This document shows, piece by piece, positions 37,003 to 48,311 of a stretch of 64,000 nt of DNA. The DNA comes from Fredinandcohnia aciditolerans. GTDB lineage: Bacteria; Bacillota; Bacilli; Bacillales; Bacillaceae_L. Under the pieces are notes generated by a model that was not told the origin of the DNA, did no database searches, and was given only the letters and a program-made list of their open reading frames with translations. Both the position numbers and the translations under genes were made by a program. The stretch is from contig QGHH01000010.1 in NCBI GenBank assembly GCA_003640645.1, positions 90,778 to 154,777 of the forward strand. Reading direction: 5' to 3'. How positions within the stretch are numbered: position 1 is the stretch's first letter; the number at the start of each line of letters is the position of its first letter.

Positions 37003-40000
37003 TTGCCTTTTGTTCATCTTCAGGTTCAAAGTGCATATAGCCTTTTATCCAGTGCTGCAAAAGTTGAAGCCTTGGTTGAAAAAGCGAGCAGCTTAGGGTT
37101 TAAAGCATTGGCATTAACCGATGAAAACATAATGTATGGGGCGATAGCCTTTTATAAGCAATGCAGGAAACATGGTATTAAGCCGATTATTGGCATGACG
37201 GCTTCGGTGTTATCAGAAGAGGAACAAGGTCATGAAATGGCTTATCCGGTTGTATTACTTGCAAAGAATAATAAAGGTTATCAAAATCTATTAAAAATTA
37301 GTAGTGCTATTCAGACAAGGTCAAAGGTTGGAATCCCAAGAAGGTGGCTTTCGCAATATCGAGAAGGAATCATTGGGATTTCTCCTGGTCGTGAAGGAGA
37401 CATTGAACGAAGTATTAAGGATGGAAATTATGAGGAAGCCATTCGACGAGCAAATTCTTATAAACAAATTTTTGAACCGGATAGTTTTTACTTAGCTGTA
37501 CAAAATCATAACTTGCGAGAGAATGTACAGGTCAATAATAAACTATTCCAAATTGGAACAGAACTAAAAGTCCCATTAGTTGCTACAAACCAGGTTCAAT
37601 ACATAAATCAAGAAGATTCATTTGCTCATGAATGCTTACTGTCGATTAAAAACAATACAAAACTATCAGATGAAAACCGAGTTGTTTTTCCAAGCAACGA
37701 ATATTATTTAAAGAGTCCTTCACAGATGAGTGAGCTTTTTTCTGATACTCCAGAGGTTCTTGAAAATACATTGCGGATTGCTGAGCAATGTAATGTGGAA
37801 ATAGAATTAGGGAAATTTGCATTACCCAAATATCCAGTTCCAAATCAAGAATCTGCAGAGGATTATTTATCACGAATATGTTTAAAAGGATTGCATGAAA
37901 GATATCACGATCCTACGGATGAACAGTTTGAAAGACTTCAATATGAGCTTCAAGTAATCCGAAAAATGAATTTTAGTGATTATTTCTTAATTGTTTGGGA
38001 TTTTATGAAGTATGCTCATGAGAATGGAATAGTGACGGGTCCAGGAAGGGGTTCTGCTGCAGGTTCTTTGGTGGCCTATGTTTTGCATATCACAGACGTT
38101 GATCCACTCGAACATCAATTATTATTTGAACGATTTTTAAATCCAGAACGAATCTCTATGCCTGATATTGATATAGATTTTCCTGATAATCGACGTGATG
38201 AAATGATTGAGTATGTTTCAAAAAAATACGGCAGACTTCATGTTGCCCAAATTATCACGTTTGGAACTTTAGCTGCAAGAGCTGCATTACGTGATGTTGG
38301 AAGAGTAATGGGTATCTCTCCTAAGGAGGCCGATTTTCTTGCCAAACAAGTTCCTAGTAAGCTCGGAATTACCCTTCAGCAAGCATACGAGGAATCACAG
38401 GGATTACGGGACTATATTCAAAATATCGAAATTGGACGGAAAATCTTTGAAACAGCAAAAAAAATTGAAGGTCTTCCTAGACATACTTCTACACATGCGG
38501 CTGGTGTTGTGATTAGTGAACAGCCACTAACGGATTTAATTGCCATTCAAGAAGGACATAATGAAATCTATTTAACGCAATTTCCGATGGAAGTGCTTGA
38601 AGAAATTGGCCTCTTAAAAATGGACTTCCTAGGACTGCGAAACTTAACGTTGATTGATAATATTCATTCCTTGATTCAACGGGGAACTGGAAAAAAATTA
38701 GATCTTTCTAAGATAGCAATGGATGATCAAAAAACATTTGCATTGTTAGGTAAAGGAGATACAACGGGGGTATTCCAACTCGAGTCAAGTGGAATGCGCA
38801 GTGTTCTTGTAAGGCTTCGGCCGAGTGAATTAGAGGATATTGTTGCTGTAAACGCACTATATCGGCCAGGCCCAATGGAAAATATTCCACTCTATATAGC
38901 GAGGAAACATAAAAAAGAACCGGTTCAATATCCGCACCCAGACCTTAAACCCATACTTGAGAAGACGTATGGTGTGATCGTGTATCAAGAGCAGATTATG
39001 CAGATTGCTTCTACAATGGCTGGTTTTAGCCTTGGAGAGGCTGATTTATTGAGAAGGGCCGTAAGTAAAAAGAAAAAAGAAGTACTAGATAAAGAAAGAC
39101 AACATTTTGTGCAAGGTAGTTTAAAAAAAGGATACACCGAACAAACAGCAAACGAAATTTACGACTTAATCGTTCGGTTTGCCAATTATGGGTTTAACCG
39201 AAGCCATGCTGTTGCTTACAGTATGATTGCTTATCAACTTGCCTATTTAAAAGCTAACTATCCGCTCTATTTTATGGCTTCATTACTCACAAGTGTAGTA
39301 GGTAATGATGACAAGCTTGGGCAATATATACGAGAATCCAAACAAATGGAGATTTCCATTTTGCCCCCATCTATTAATAAAAGCTATTATCCATTTATCG
39401 TAGAGAAAAAAGCAATCCGTTTTAGTTTGGCGGGAATTAAGAGTGTAGGGGTTGCTGCCTTAAAGGAAATTATTGAGACGAGAAAAGTTAAGCCTTATTC
39501 AGACCTCTTTGATTTTTGTGTCAGAACATCGATGAGAAGTATTAATCGTCGTACAATAGAAGCGCTAATTTGTTCAGGAGCCTTTGATGAATTCGGGGAA
39601 CACCGAGCGACTCTATTAGCAACTTTAGATGTTGCGATAGAACACGCTGAACTCGTACGACCAAAAAATGATGAAAATCAAGTCGAAATGTTTTTTGAAG
39701 ATGATTTTGGACTTAAACCTAAATATGTAGAGGTTGAACCTTTTAAGGAAATGGAAAAACTGCGCTTTGAAAAGGATGCACTAGGATTCTACTTATCAAG
39801 TCATCCAATCAGTAGTTATTCGGCTTATCTAAAGAAGCACGGAGCAATCTCGATTTCGGAAGCTTCACATTTTCTACATCAAAATGTTGTGATAGGTGGA
39901 TTCATTACAAAGGAAAGAACGATTCGTACAAAAAAAGGTGAGGTAATGGCCTTTTTGACGGTTAGTGATGAAAGTGGTGAATTAGAAGGGGTTGCATTTC

Positions 40001-40374
40001 CAAGAACCTACACACAGTCGGCAAAGCTTTTAAAAAATGATGCTTTAGTTTTACTAAAGGGTAAGCTTGATAGTCGAAATAATCAACTACAGCTGATTAT
40101 TAATCAAGTTGCGGCCTTACCCGATAAAATCGAGATGCCTGTAGATGAGAAGAAACTTTTTGTCAGAATGGAAAAAAAGGATCAAGCAGCTCAAGTACTA
40201 GTACACTTAAAAAAATTATTAAAGCAATTTCCAGGGGATACCCCAGTGGTCTTGTATTATGAAGAAACACAAAAAACAATGCAGCTTCAACAAGAACTAT
40301 GGGTTACTCCTAATCAAGAATTTTTATCCGAATTAAGAGAATTGATGGGACCTCAAAATGTGGTGATTCACTAA
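37003..40374 (+). CDS. dnaE: DNA polymerase III alpha subunit DnaE
   Basis: The second replicative polymerase of Bacillus, which extends RNA primers before handing over to PolC. The 1123-residue protein has an N-terminal PHP domain (1 to about 230), the polymerase core with catalytic acids in PDIDIDFPDNRRDEM (387 on), helix-hairpin-helix (about 800-860), and an OB fold near 960-1050. The PHP metal motif is broken (HLQVQSAYS instead of HxHSxYS), as often seen in error-prone-type DnaE, so no intrinsic proofreading is expected. The start is TTG 37003 (MPFVHLQVQS). It is followed by a terminator at 40425. Confidence 0.96.
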   Translation: MPFVHLQVQSAYSLLSSAAKVEALVEKASSLGFKALALTDENIMYGAIAFYKQCRKHGIKPIIGMTASVLSEEEQGHEMAYPVVLLAKNNKGYQNLLKISSAIQTRSKVGIPRRWLSQYREGIIGISPGREGDIERSIKDGNYEEAIRRANSYKQIFEPDSFYLAVQNHNLRENVQVNNKLFQIGTELKVPLVATNQVQYINQEDSFAHECLLSIKNNTKLSDENRVVFPSNEYYLKSPSQMSELFSDTPEVLENTLRIAEQCNVEIELGKFALPKYPVPNQESAEDYLSRICLKGLHERYHDPTDEQFERLQYELQVIRKMNFSDYFLIVWDFMKYAHENGIVTGPGRGSAAGSLVAYVLHITDVDPLEHQLLFERFLNPERISMPDIDIDFPDNRRDEMIEYVSKKYGRLHVAQIITFGTLAARAALRDVGRVMGISPKEADFLAKQVPSKLGITLQQAYEESQGLRDYIQNIEIGRKIFETAKKIEGLPRHTSTHAAGVVISEQPLTDLIAIQEGHNEIYLTQFPMEVLEEIGLLKMDFLGLRNLTLIDNIHSLIQRGTGKKLDLSKIAMDDQKTFALLGKGDTTGVFQLESSGMRSVLVRLRPSELEDIVAVNALYRPGPMENIPLYIARKHKKEPVQYPHPDLKPILEKTYGVIVYQEQIMQIASTMAGFSLGEADLLRRAVSKKKKEVLDKERQHFVQGSLKKGYTEQTANEIYDLIVRFANYGFNRSHAVAYSMIAYQLAYLKANYPLYFMASLLTSVVGNDDKLGQYIRESKQMEISILPPSINKSYYPFIVEKKAIRFSLAGIKSVGVAALKEIIETRKVKPYSDLFDFCVRTSMRSINRRTIEALICSGAFDEFGEHRATLLATLDVAIEHAELVRPKNDENQVEMFFEDDFGLKPKYVEVEPFKEMEKLRFEKDALGFYLSSHPISSYSAYLKKHGAISISEASHFLHQNVVIGGFITKERTIRTKKGEVMAFLTVSDESGELEGVAFPRTYTQSAKLLKNDALVLLKGKLDSRNNQLQLIINQVAALPDKIEMPVDEKKLFVRMEKKDQAAQVLVHLKKLLKQFPGDTPVVLYYEETQKTMQLQQELWVTPNQEFLSELRELMGPQNVVIH

Positions 40375-40424
40375 TAAACCACTTTACATGACCAGCAATT
40401 ATGTTATATTGTAATAGAAAAGCG

Positions 40425-40448
40425 AAGTGGCCATACCACTTATTTTTG
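40425..40448 (+). terminator. terminator after dnaE
   Basis: AAGTGG / CCACTT stem (6 bp) with loop CCATA, then ATTTTTG. Short, about 50 bp past the stop codon. Confidence 0.65.
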
Positions 40449-40580
40449 ATTAATTAGAAAATTCTATTTTACCAGCTTTATTTATAATATGTTGGACAAG
40501 ATTTAACTAACTAATTAAATGACAAACAGCTGGTGGGAAAATTGCTACTACCAAGTTGTCTTTATAACAAGGAGTGAAAT

Positions 40581-41816
40581 ATGGAAATGACTCTAAGAGA
40601 AGAAGCTCTACATATTCATCAAATTCATAAGGGTAAGCTTGAATCAAAGTCAAAAATACCAGTAAGAAATGCAAAGGATTTAAGTTTAGCTTATTCACCG
40701 GGAGTAGCTGAACCATGTAAAGCTATTTATGACGATAAGTCTAAAGTGTATGAATACACGATGAAGGGGAATATGGTAGCGGTAGTATCTGATGGGACTG
40801 CCGTACTAGGATTAGGTAACATAGGTCCAGAAGCTTCTCTTCCTGTAATGGAAGGAAAGGCTGTGCTATTTAAGAGCTTTGCAGGAGTAGATGCATTTCC
40901 AATTTGCTTAAACACAACAGATGTTGACAAGATTGTGGAAACAGTCAAACTATTAGAGCCTACTTTTGGTGGAGTCAACCTAGAGGATATTGCAGCTCCG
41001 AATTGCTTTGTGATAGAAGAGCGTCTTAAGAAAGAAGCGAATATACCAGTTTTTCATGATGATCAACACGGAACCGCAATTGTTACAGTAGCGGGATTAG
41101 TGAATGCATTAAAGCTGGTGGGCAAGAAAATGTCAGAAATAAAAGTTGTTGCTAATGGAGCAGGTGCTGCAGGCATTGCTATTATTAAGCTTTTGTATCG
41201 CTATGGAGTCCGCGATATCATCATGTGTGACTCTAGAGGTGCTATTTATGAAGGGCGTACCTATGGAATGAATAACGTAAAAGCAGAAGTAGCGAAATAT
41301 ACAAATCGTAACCGTCTAGAAGGCTCTCTTGCAGATGTCCTTGCGGATGCTGATGTCTTTATTGGAGTGTCTGTTGCAGGAGCACTAACAACTGATATGG
41401 TAAAAACGATGAATCAGGATCCAATTATATTTGCTATGGCAAATCCTAATCCTGAAATTATGCCGGATCAAGCATTAGAAGCGGGTGCTAAAGTTGTAGG
41501 TACAGGAAGATCAGATTATCCAAACCAAGTAAACAATGTTCTCGCATTTCCAGGAATTTTTAGAGGAGCTTTAGATGCAAGAGCAACTCATATAAATGAA
41601 CAAATGAAGATTGCGGCTGTAGAAGCAATTGCATCATTGGTAAGCTCTGAAGAACTACGTTCAGATTATGTAATCCCTGCACCATTTGACCCACGGGTGG
41701 CACCTGCTGTTGCAGCAAGTGTGGCTAAGGCGGCAATGGAGACAGGTGTAGCTAGAATTACTGTAAATCCAGAGGAAGTTGCAGAGAAGACACGTCGTTT
41801 AGCAATCATTGAATAA
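40581..41816 (+). CDS. ytsJ: malic enzyme (YtsJ-like, probably NADP-dependent)
   Basis: Oxidatively decarboxylates malate to pyruvate, giving NADPH. The 411-residue protein is the short bacterial form: SLAYSPGVAEPC near residue 34, FHDDQHGTAIVT near 155, a Rossmann ANGAGAAGIAI near 190, and FAMANPNPEIMPD. In B. subtilis YtsJ, in the same place after dnaE, is the major NADP enzyme; cofactor is inferred from that. ATG 40581 follows AAGGAGTG; a second in-frame ATG is two codons on. Confidence 0.93.
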   Translation: MEMTLREEALHIHQIHKGKLESKSKIPVRNAKDLSLAYSPGVAEPCKAIYDDKSKVYEYTMKGNMVAVVSDGTAVLGLGNIGPEASLPVMEGKAVLFKSFAGVDAFPICLNTTDVDKIVETVKLLEPTFGGVNLEDIAAPNCFVIEERLKKEANIPVFHDDQHGTAIVTVAGLVNALKLVGKKMSEIKVVANGAGAAGIAIIKLLYRYGVRDIIMCDSRGAIYEGRTYGMNNVKAEVAKYTNRNRLEGSLADVLADADVFIGVSVAGALTTDMVKTMNQDPIIFAMANPNPEIMPDQALEAGAKVVGTGRSDYPNQVNNVLAFPGIFRGALDARATHINEQMKIAAVEAIASLVSSEELRSDYVIPAPFDPRVAPAVAASVAKAAMETGVARITVNPEEVAEKTRRLAIIE

Positions 41817-41835
41817 TGGATTGGAAGAGGTTAAT

Positions 41836-42438
41836 GTGACATCTCCTAACTCTAAGGTTTACATTGAAATTGTTAAGAAAATTAGGTCCATCATTCAAGA
41901 TGATGGACTTTCCGCTGGTGATAAAATTCCGTCTGAGCGGGAACTTTCCGAGCGTCTAAATGTAGGTCGTTCCTCTGTTCGGGAAGCACTAAGGTCATTA
42001 GAATTATTAGGCCTCATTGAGACCAGAAGAGGCGAAGGTACTTTTTTAAAAGATTTCGGTGATCATCAACTGATTCATTTATTAGGTACTTTCATAATTC
42101 AAGGAGATAAAACAAAGGGTGATCTCCTTGAAACAAAGCAAACTCTTGAAAAGTCTTGTATAGAAATAGCATGTCCTAAGATGAACGAAGTGATGCTTAC
42201 AGAGTTGGAAGAAAAGCTTTGGGATACTGAGGACCCAGAGGAATTCCTTTTTAAATCAATTGTAGAAGCGACGGATAATCGATTATTACTACGAATATGG
42301 GTCGTCATATATGAATATGTTAAGTTTATTTATGAGGAACAGACTCATGTAATAAACAAAGAAGGCTTTGAAGAGTTAGTAGCCGGACTACGCGAAAGAG
42401 ATGTGGCAAGAGCTTTATCTGCCTATGAAAAAATATAA
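41836..42438 (+). CDS. GntR/FadR-family transcriptional regulator
   Basis: A 200-residue regulator. The winged helix is clear (SAGDKIPSERELSERLNVGR, SSVREALRSLELLGLIETRR). The C-terminal FCD ligand domain is short and lacks the usual metal-binding histidines: FKSIVEATDN replaces FHxxIAxAxxN, and the final His-Leu is absent. Ligand sensing is therefore probably metal-independent. GTG 41836 follows GAAGAGG; the in-frame TTG at 41809 inside ytsJ has no ribosome site. It lies between ytsJ and accDA, so it may control either; a palindrome follows at 42439. Confidence 0.82.
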   Translation: MTSPNSKVYIEIVKKIRSIIQDDGLSAGDKIPSERELSERLNVGRSSVREALRSLELLGLIETRRGEGTFLKDFGDHQLIHLLGTFIIQGDKTKGDLLETKQTLEKSCIEIACPKMNEVMLTELEEKLWDTEDPEEFLFKSIVEATDNRLLLRIWVVIYEYVKFIYEEQTHVINKEGFEELVAGLRERDVARALSAYEKI

Positions 42439-42479
42439 TTGTAGGAATTTGTCGTGCTTTTGTTGACATATTCCTACAA
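42439..42479. promoter_or_regulatory. long imperfect palindrome between the gntR-type gene and accD
   Basis: TTGTAGGAAT and TGTC face GACA and ATTCCTACAA: 14 paired bases with one T-T mismatch and an 11-nt loop. The right arm contains a TTGACA that could be a -35 box. There is no T tract on the plus strand, so an operator or RNA element is more likely than a terminator. Confidence 0.55.
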
Positions 42480-42641
42480 AAAATAAGGAAGACATTCAGT
42501 AAAGTATAAGTACATGCTTTTTTGGCAACGAAGGAAGATATAAGATTTTCCTTTTTTTCGTTACACAACTTTTTGTCTTAATATAAGCAGATAAACTAAG
42601 TCGAAAAAGCTATTCCATTGAAAGTGTGAGGAGGTTCCTTT

Positions 42642-43505
42642 TTGCTAAAAGACTTTTTTGTAAAAAAGAAAAAATATGCTTCAATTCCTTCGGAACAAGC
42701 TAGACAAGATGTTCCAGAGGGTATTATGAGCAAATGTCCAAATTGTAAAAAAATAATGTACACGAAAGAATTAATGAAAAACGATAAAATTTGTATGAAC
42801 TGTGACTATCACTATCAAATGACTGCTTATGAAAGAATCGATAGCTTACTTGATGAAGGTTCTTTTATCGAACTTGATAAAGAAATGGTTTCTGAAAATC
42901 CGCTAGACTTTCCTGATTATCTTGGAAAACTGAAGAAGGACCAAGATAAGACAGGTATTAATGAAGCCGTGGTAACCGGTGAAGGTACTATTGAAGGAAA
43001 TCGTATTGTTTTAGCAATTATGGATTCAAGCTTCCGTATGGGAAGTATGGGTTCTGTTGTTGGTGAGAAGATTACTAGGGCAGTTGAAAAGGCGATGGAA
43101 TTGAAGGTTCCATTTCTTATTTTCACAGCTTCTGGCGGAGCAAGAATGCAAGAAGGTGTTCTAAGCCTAATGCAAATGGCTAAAACAAGTTCCGCATTAA
43201 AACTATTTAGTGATCAAGGTGGCCTCATTGTTTCGGTCATGACACACCCAACAACGGGTGGTGTTTCTGCAAGCTTTGCATCATTAGGTGATTTTAATTT
43301 CGCAGAACCTGGTGCCTTAATTGGATTTGCAGGTAGAAGAATCATTGAACAAACAATTCGCGAGGAACTCCCAGAAGACTTCCAAACAGCTGAGTTCTTA
43401 TTAAAACATGGTCAACTGGATGCTGTTATTCATCGTCAGGATTTAAAAGATACATTAGCAAATATTGTTGATATTCATATGAACGGGGGTGCGGTTAATT
43501 GGTAG
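42642..43505 (+). CDS. accD: acetyl-CoA carboxylase carboxyltransferase beta subunit
   Basis: With AccA, transfers the carboxyl group from biotin to acetyl-CoA, the first step of fatty-acid synthesis. The 287-residue protein has the N-terminal zinc ribbon (CPNCKK and CMNCDYHY, about 31-55) and the crotonase-type core with [15 protein letters not shown] 42642 is chosen because GAGGAGG lies seven bases before it. The stop overlaps the accA start by 7 bp. No FapR-type operator was recognised upstream. Confidence 0.96.
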   Translation: MLKDFFVKKKKYASIPSEQARQDVPEGIMSKCPNCKKIMYTKELMKNDKICMNCDYHYQMTAYERIDSLLDEGSFIELDKEMVSENPLDFPDYLGKLKKDQDKTGINEAVVTGEGTIEGNRIVLAIMDSSFRMGSMGSVVGEKITRAVEKAMELKVPFLIFTASGGARMQEGVLSLMQMAKTSSALKLFSDQGGLIVSVMTHPTTGGVSASFASLGDFNFAEPGALIGFAGRRIIEQTIREELPEDFQTAEFLLKHGQLDAVIHRQDLKDTLANIVDIHMNGGAVNW

Positions 43506-44479
43506 GTGAACTAGAGTTTGAGAAACCAGTTGTAGAATTAAAGAAAAAGATTACTGAGTTAAAAGAATTTACAAGCGATTCAAATATGGATCTAACAGAT
43601 GAAATCTCAAAACTAGAAACAAGACTTCAAAAACTGGAGAATGAAATTTATAGTCATTTAAAACCATGGGACCGCGTTCAAATTGCACGTCATCCAGAAA
43701 GACCGACTACCCTTGATTATATTGAACGAATTTTCACAAACTTTTTCGAATGTCATGGTGACCGTTACTATGGCGATGATGCTGCTATAGTTGGTGGTAT
43801 TGCCAAGTACCACGGTTTACCTGTAACTGTAATTGGACACCAGCGAGGTAAAGATACAAAGGAAAATATTAGAAGAAATTTTGGAATGCCACATCCAGAA
43901 GGATATCGTAAAGCCCTGCGTTTAATGAAGCAGGCTGAAAAATTTGGTCGTCCAATCATATGTTTCATTGATACGAAGGGCGCATATCCAGGCAAAGCAG
44001 CCGAAGAACGTGGTCAAAGTGAAGCTATTGCAAAAAATATTTTTGAAATGGCAGGCTTAACTGTTCCTGTTATCTGTATCGTAATTGGTGAAGGTGGAAG
44101 TGGTGGAGCACTAGCATTAGGTGTAGGAAATCAAATTCATATGCTCGAAAACTCAACCTATTCGGTTATTTCTCCTGAGGGTGCTGCTGCCCTGCTTTGG
44201 AAAGATGCAGGACTTGCTAAAAAAGCTGCAGAGTCTATGAAAATAACAGCTCCAGACTTAAAAGAACTAGGGGTTGTAGATGAAATCATCCCGGAAGTAA
44301 GAGGTGGAGCTCATAAGGATGTTGCAGAACAAGCAGCTTCCATCGATACCGTTCTCTTACAATCATTAAAAGAATTACGCAAATTAAACAAAGATGAGTT
44401 AGTTCAGCAACGCTATCAAAAATATAAAAAGATAGGCCAATTTACAATAGCTGAAGAAGAGTTTATCGGAGTTCAGTAA
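43499..44479 (+). CDS. accA: acetyl-CoA carboxylase carboxyltransferase alpha subunit
   Basis: Partner of AccD in the carboxyltransferase complex. The 326-residue protein has an N-terminal helical region (about 1-60), [33 protein letters not shown] and the oxyanion loop [12 protein letters not shown] near residue 200. The start is TTG 43499, inside the accD 3' end, after GGGGGTG, so translation is coupled. The terminator at 44488 ends the operon. Confidence 0.96.
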   Translation: MVGELEFEKPVVELKKKITELKEFTSDSNMDLTDEISKLETRLQKLENEIYSHLKPWDRVQIARHPERPTTLDYIERIFTNFFECHGDRYYGDDAAIVGGIAKYHGLPVTVIGHQRGKDTKENIRRNFGMPHPEGYRKALRLMKQAEKFGRPIICFIDTKGAYPGKAAEERGQSEAIAKNIFEMAGLTVPVICIVIGEGGSGGALALGVGNQIHMLENSTYSVISPEGAAALLWKDAGLAKKAAESMKITAPDLKELGVVDEIIPEVRGGAHKDVAEQAASIDTVLLQSLKELRKLNKDELVQQRYQKYKKIGQFTIAEEEFIGVQ

Positions 44480-44487
44480 TAAAGTGG

Positions 44488-44527
44488 ACGTGCATCTAAC
44501 GAAATGTTTAGGGCACGTTTTACTTTG
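44488..44527 (+). terminator. terminator of the accDA operon
   Basis: ACGTGC / GCACGT stem continued by CTAA / TTAG, then TTTACTTTGTTT. Imperfect, but placed just past the accA stop. Confidence 0.6.
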
Positions 44528-45783
<1,256 letters not shown>

Positions 45784-45858
45784 AATACATTTGAGTAAAA
45801 TTCTTATAGAAGTGTTGCTAATCGCTGATTCAAAGCGATTTTAGAGGAGGAAAATGTA

Positions 45859-47619
45859 ATGAGAAAAACAAAAATAGTTTGTACAATAGGACCTGCCAGT
45901 GAAAGTATTGAAAAACTTGTTGCTTTAGCGAATGCAGGAATGAATGTAGCTAGACTTAATTTTTCGCATGGTGACTTTGAAGAGCATGGCGCACGTATTA
46001 AAAACATTCGTGAGGCTGCCAAAATCACTGGCAAAAACATTGCGATCCTACTAGATACTAAAGGACCAGAAATTCGCACTAACACAATGGAGAATGGTGC
46101 GATTGAACTAGTTGAAGGTTCAACTATTACTCTTTCAATGGAAGAAGTTGTCGGTACACCGGAAAAATTCTCAATTACATATCCGGGCTTAATTGAAGAC
46201 GTTCATCCAGGCTCCAGAATTCTATTAGATGATGGATTAATCGGATTAGAAGTATTAGAAATTAATCAACAAAAGCGTGAGATCCTAACAAAAGTATTAA
46301 ATAGTGGAACATTAAAAAATAAAAAAGGTGTTAACGTACCAGGGGTTCGTGTGAATTTACCTGGTATCACTGAAAAAGACGCAAAAGATATCATATTCGG
46401 TATCCAACAAGATGTCGATTATATTGCTGCTTCTTTCGTTCGTCGTGCTTCTGACGTATTAGAAATCAGAGAATTGCTTGAAGAAAATAATGGGGAAGCT
46501 ATACAAATCATTCCTAAAATTGAAAACCAAGAGGGTGTAGATAACATCGATGAGATACTTGAAGTATCTGATGGATTAATGGTTGCTCGTGGTGACTTAG
46601 GTGTTGAAATTCCTGCTGAAGAAGTACCACTAGTGCAAAAGACATTAATTAAGAAATGTAATGCCCTTGGAAAACCAGTTATTACAGCGACACAAATGTT
46701 AGACTCTATGCAACGAAATCCTAGACCGACTCGTGCGGAAGCAAGTGACGTTGCGAACGCTATTTTTGATGGTACAGATGCGATTATGCTTTCAGGTGAA
46801 ACTGCTGCAGGTTCATACCCAGTTGAGGCAGTACAAACGATGCATAATATTGCGTCTCGTGCAGAAAGTGCTTTAGTACATCGTGAAATTTTATCACAAC
46901 GCAGTAAAATCTCAGGTATCACAATTACAGATGCAATTGGACAATCAGTTGCCCATACTGCGCTTAATTTGGACGTATCTGCAATCGTGACGCCTACAGA
47001 AAGTGGTCATACTGCAAGAATGATTTCAAAATATCGTCCGAAGGCTCCAATCATTGCCGTTACTTCGAACGAATCAACAACTAGAAAACTTTCTCTTGTT
47101 TGGGGTGTGTACCCGCAAACAGGTAATGTAGCTAAATCAACAGATGAAATGCTTGACAACTCAGTTGAAAGTGCATTAAATACTGGAATTATTAAACCAG
47201 GTGATTTGGTAGTGATAACTGCAGGTGTACCAGTTGGTGAGTGCGGAACTACAAACATTATGAAGATTCATGTTGTTGGTAATACCCTTGCAAATGGACA
47301 AGGTATTGGAAGAAAATCTGCTTTTGGTAAAGTAGTTGTAGCAAACTCTCCTGAGGAAGCAGAAGCAAAAATGTATGACGGGGCAGTTCTAGTCACAACT
47401 GCAACAGATCGTGATTTGGTAAAATACGTGGAGCAGGCATCCGCTTTAATTACGGAAGAAGGCGGTCTTACTAGCCATGCAGCTGTAGTAGGATTAAGTA
47501 TCGGAATTCCTGTGATTGTTGGTGTAGAAAATGCAACAACACTTTTAAAAGATGGACAAGATATTACTGTTGATTCATCTCGTGGAGTGATATACGAAGG
47601 ACATGCAAATGTTTTATAA
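45859..47619 (+). CDS. pyk: pyruvate kinase with C-terminal PEP-utilising domain
   Basis: Converts PEP and ADP to pyruvate and ATP. The 586-residue protein is the long Bacillus form: a TIM barrel ([14 protein letters not shown]; the [15 protein letters not shown] active site near residue 220; TQMLDSMQ), a C-domain (about 350-470), and an extra domain with the phospho-histidine-like LTSHAAVVG motif near 535. ATG 45859 follows AGAGGAGG. It is the last gene of the operon. Confidence 0.97.
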   Translation: MRKTKIVCTIGPASESIEKLVALANAGMNVARLNFSHGDFEEHGARIKNIREAAKITGKNIAILLDTKGPEIRTNTMENGAIELVEGSTITLSMEEVVGTPEKFSITYPGLIEDVHPGSRILLDDGLIGLEVLEINQQKREILTKVLNSGTLKNKKGVNVPGVRVNLPGITEKDAKDIIFGIQQDVDYIAASFVRRASDVLEIRELLEENNGEAIQIIPKIENQEGVDNIDEILEVSDGLMVARGDLGVEIPAEEVPLVQKTLIKKCNALGKPVITATQMLDSMQRNPRPTRAEASDVANAIFDGTDAIMLSGETAAGSYPVEAVQTMHNIASRAESALVHREILSQRSKISGITITDAIGQSVAHTALNLDVSAIVTPTESGHTARMISKYRPKAPIIAVTSNESTTRKLSLVWGVYPQTGNVAKSTDEMLDNSVESALNTGIIKPGDLVVITAGVPVGECGTTNIMKIHVVGNTLANGQGIGRKSAFGKVVVANSPEEAEAKMYDGAVLVTTATDRDLVKYVEQASALITEEGGLTSHAAVVGLSIGIPVIVGVENATTLLKDGQDITVDSSRGVIYEGHANVL

Positions 47620-47621
47620 AA

Positions 47622-47650
47622 AGGAGAAGGGAAACCTTCTCTTTTTTTTG
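47622..47650 (+). terminator. terminator of the pfkA-pyk operon
   Basis: GAGAAGG / CCTTCTC stem with a GAAA tetraloop, then TTTTTTTT. Confidence 0.92.
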
Positions 47651-47652
47651 AT

Positions 47653-47795
47653 GTCTAGTTCCTGCGCGTAGCCCCTAGATGTCACAAGTCAATCCACACC
47701 AGAAAGTTCAAAGAGCACCCATATAGTTGGATCGAATTGTATTTGTCGTACTTGCACGGGACTTGGTAATAGTTAGTCGATGTTCCTCTTCAAAT
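47653..47795. repeat. degenerate dispersed intergenic repeat, copy 3
   Basis: Begins GTCTAGTTCCTGCGCGTAG and contains CACAAGTCAATCCACACCAG and TTGTCGTACTTGCACGGGAC. I recall close relatives of these segments between genes of many Bacillaceae. Only the first 20 bp resemble copy 2. No coding potential and no transposase. Confidence 0.5.
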
Positions 47796-47882
47796 CCGCA
47801 TGCAGTTTTCTTAAGGTTTTACTACTCATATTTGTAAAGGAAACGTATAATATAAGAAAAGCCTTCATCTAAGGAGGACAAT

Positions 47883-48275
47883 ATGAGAATTTTACTAGCA
47901 TTGATTATTATCGTACCAGCATTAGAAATAAGTGTCCTTATTTTCTCAGGTAAAACACTTGGAATTCCAATTACTTTGTTGTTGATTGTTCTTACGGGTG
48001 TAATTGGGGCGTGGTTAGCGAAAAAGCAAGGAATTGATACACTTCACCGTGCTCAACAGCAAATGAATTATGGACAGGTCCCTGGTGAAGCCATTATGGA
48101 TGGAATTTGCATCATGATCGGGGCAGTATTGCTTTTAAGTCCTGGTTATATTTCTGATTTAACTGGTTTTTTCTTACTCATTCCTGCAACTAGAAATCTG
48201 ATAAAACCGATTATTGCTAACTGGATAAGACGAAGAATGGAGAGAGGTAATTTCACAGTTATTCGTCGTTGGTAA
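47883..48275 (+). CDS. fxsA: FxsA-family membrane protein
   Basis: A 130-residue protein with three to four hydrophobic segments (about 2-20, 26-45, 75-95) and the FxsA pattern PALEISVLIF, GVIGAWLAKKQG and SPGYISDLTGFFLLIPATR. In E. coli, FxsA overproduction eases phage F exclusion; the role in Bacillus is unknown. ATG 47883 follows AAGGAGG. Converges on ytvI. Confidence 0.92.
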   Translation: MRILLALIIIVPALEISVLIFSGKTLGIPITLLLIVLTGVIGAWLAKKQGIDTLHRAQQQMNYGQVPGEAIMDGICIMIGAVLLLSPGYISDLTGFFLLIPATRNLIKPIIANWIRRRMERGNFTVIRRW

Positions 48276-48280
48276 AAAAA

Positions 48281-48311
48281 TAAAGCCATTGCGAAGCAAT
48301 GGCTTTTTTTA
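48281..48311. terminator. terminator between fxsA and ytvI
   Basis: Perfect stem AAAGCCATTGC / GCAATGGCTTT with loop GAA, then TTTTTA. The A-rich left side could serve ytvI as well. Confidence 0.9.

Noticed and set aside
46419-46922. 167-residue minus-strand open frame inside pyk
   Set aside because: Mirror frame of a conserved coding sequence, no ribosome site.
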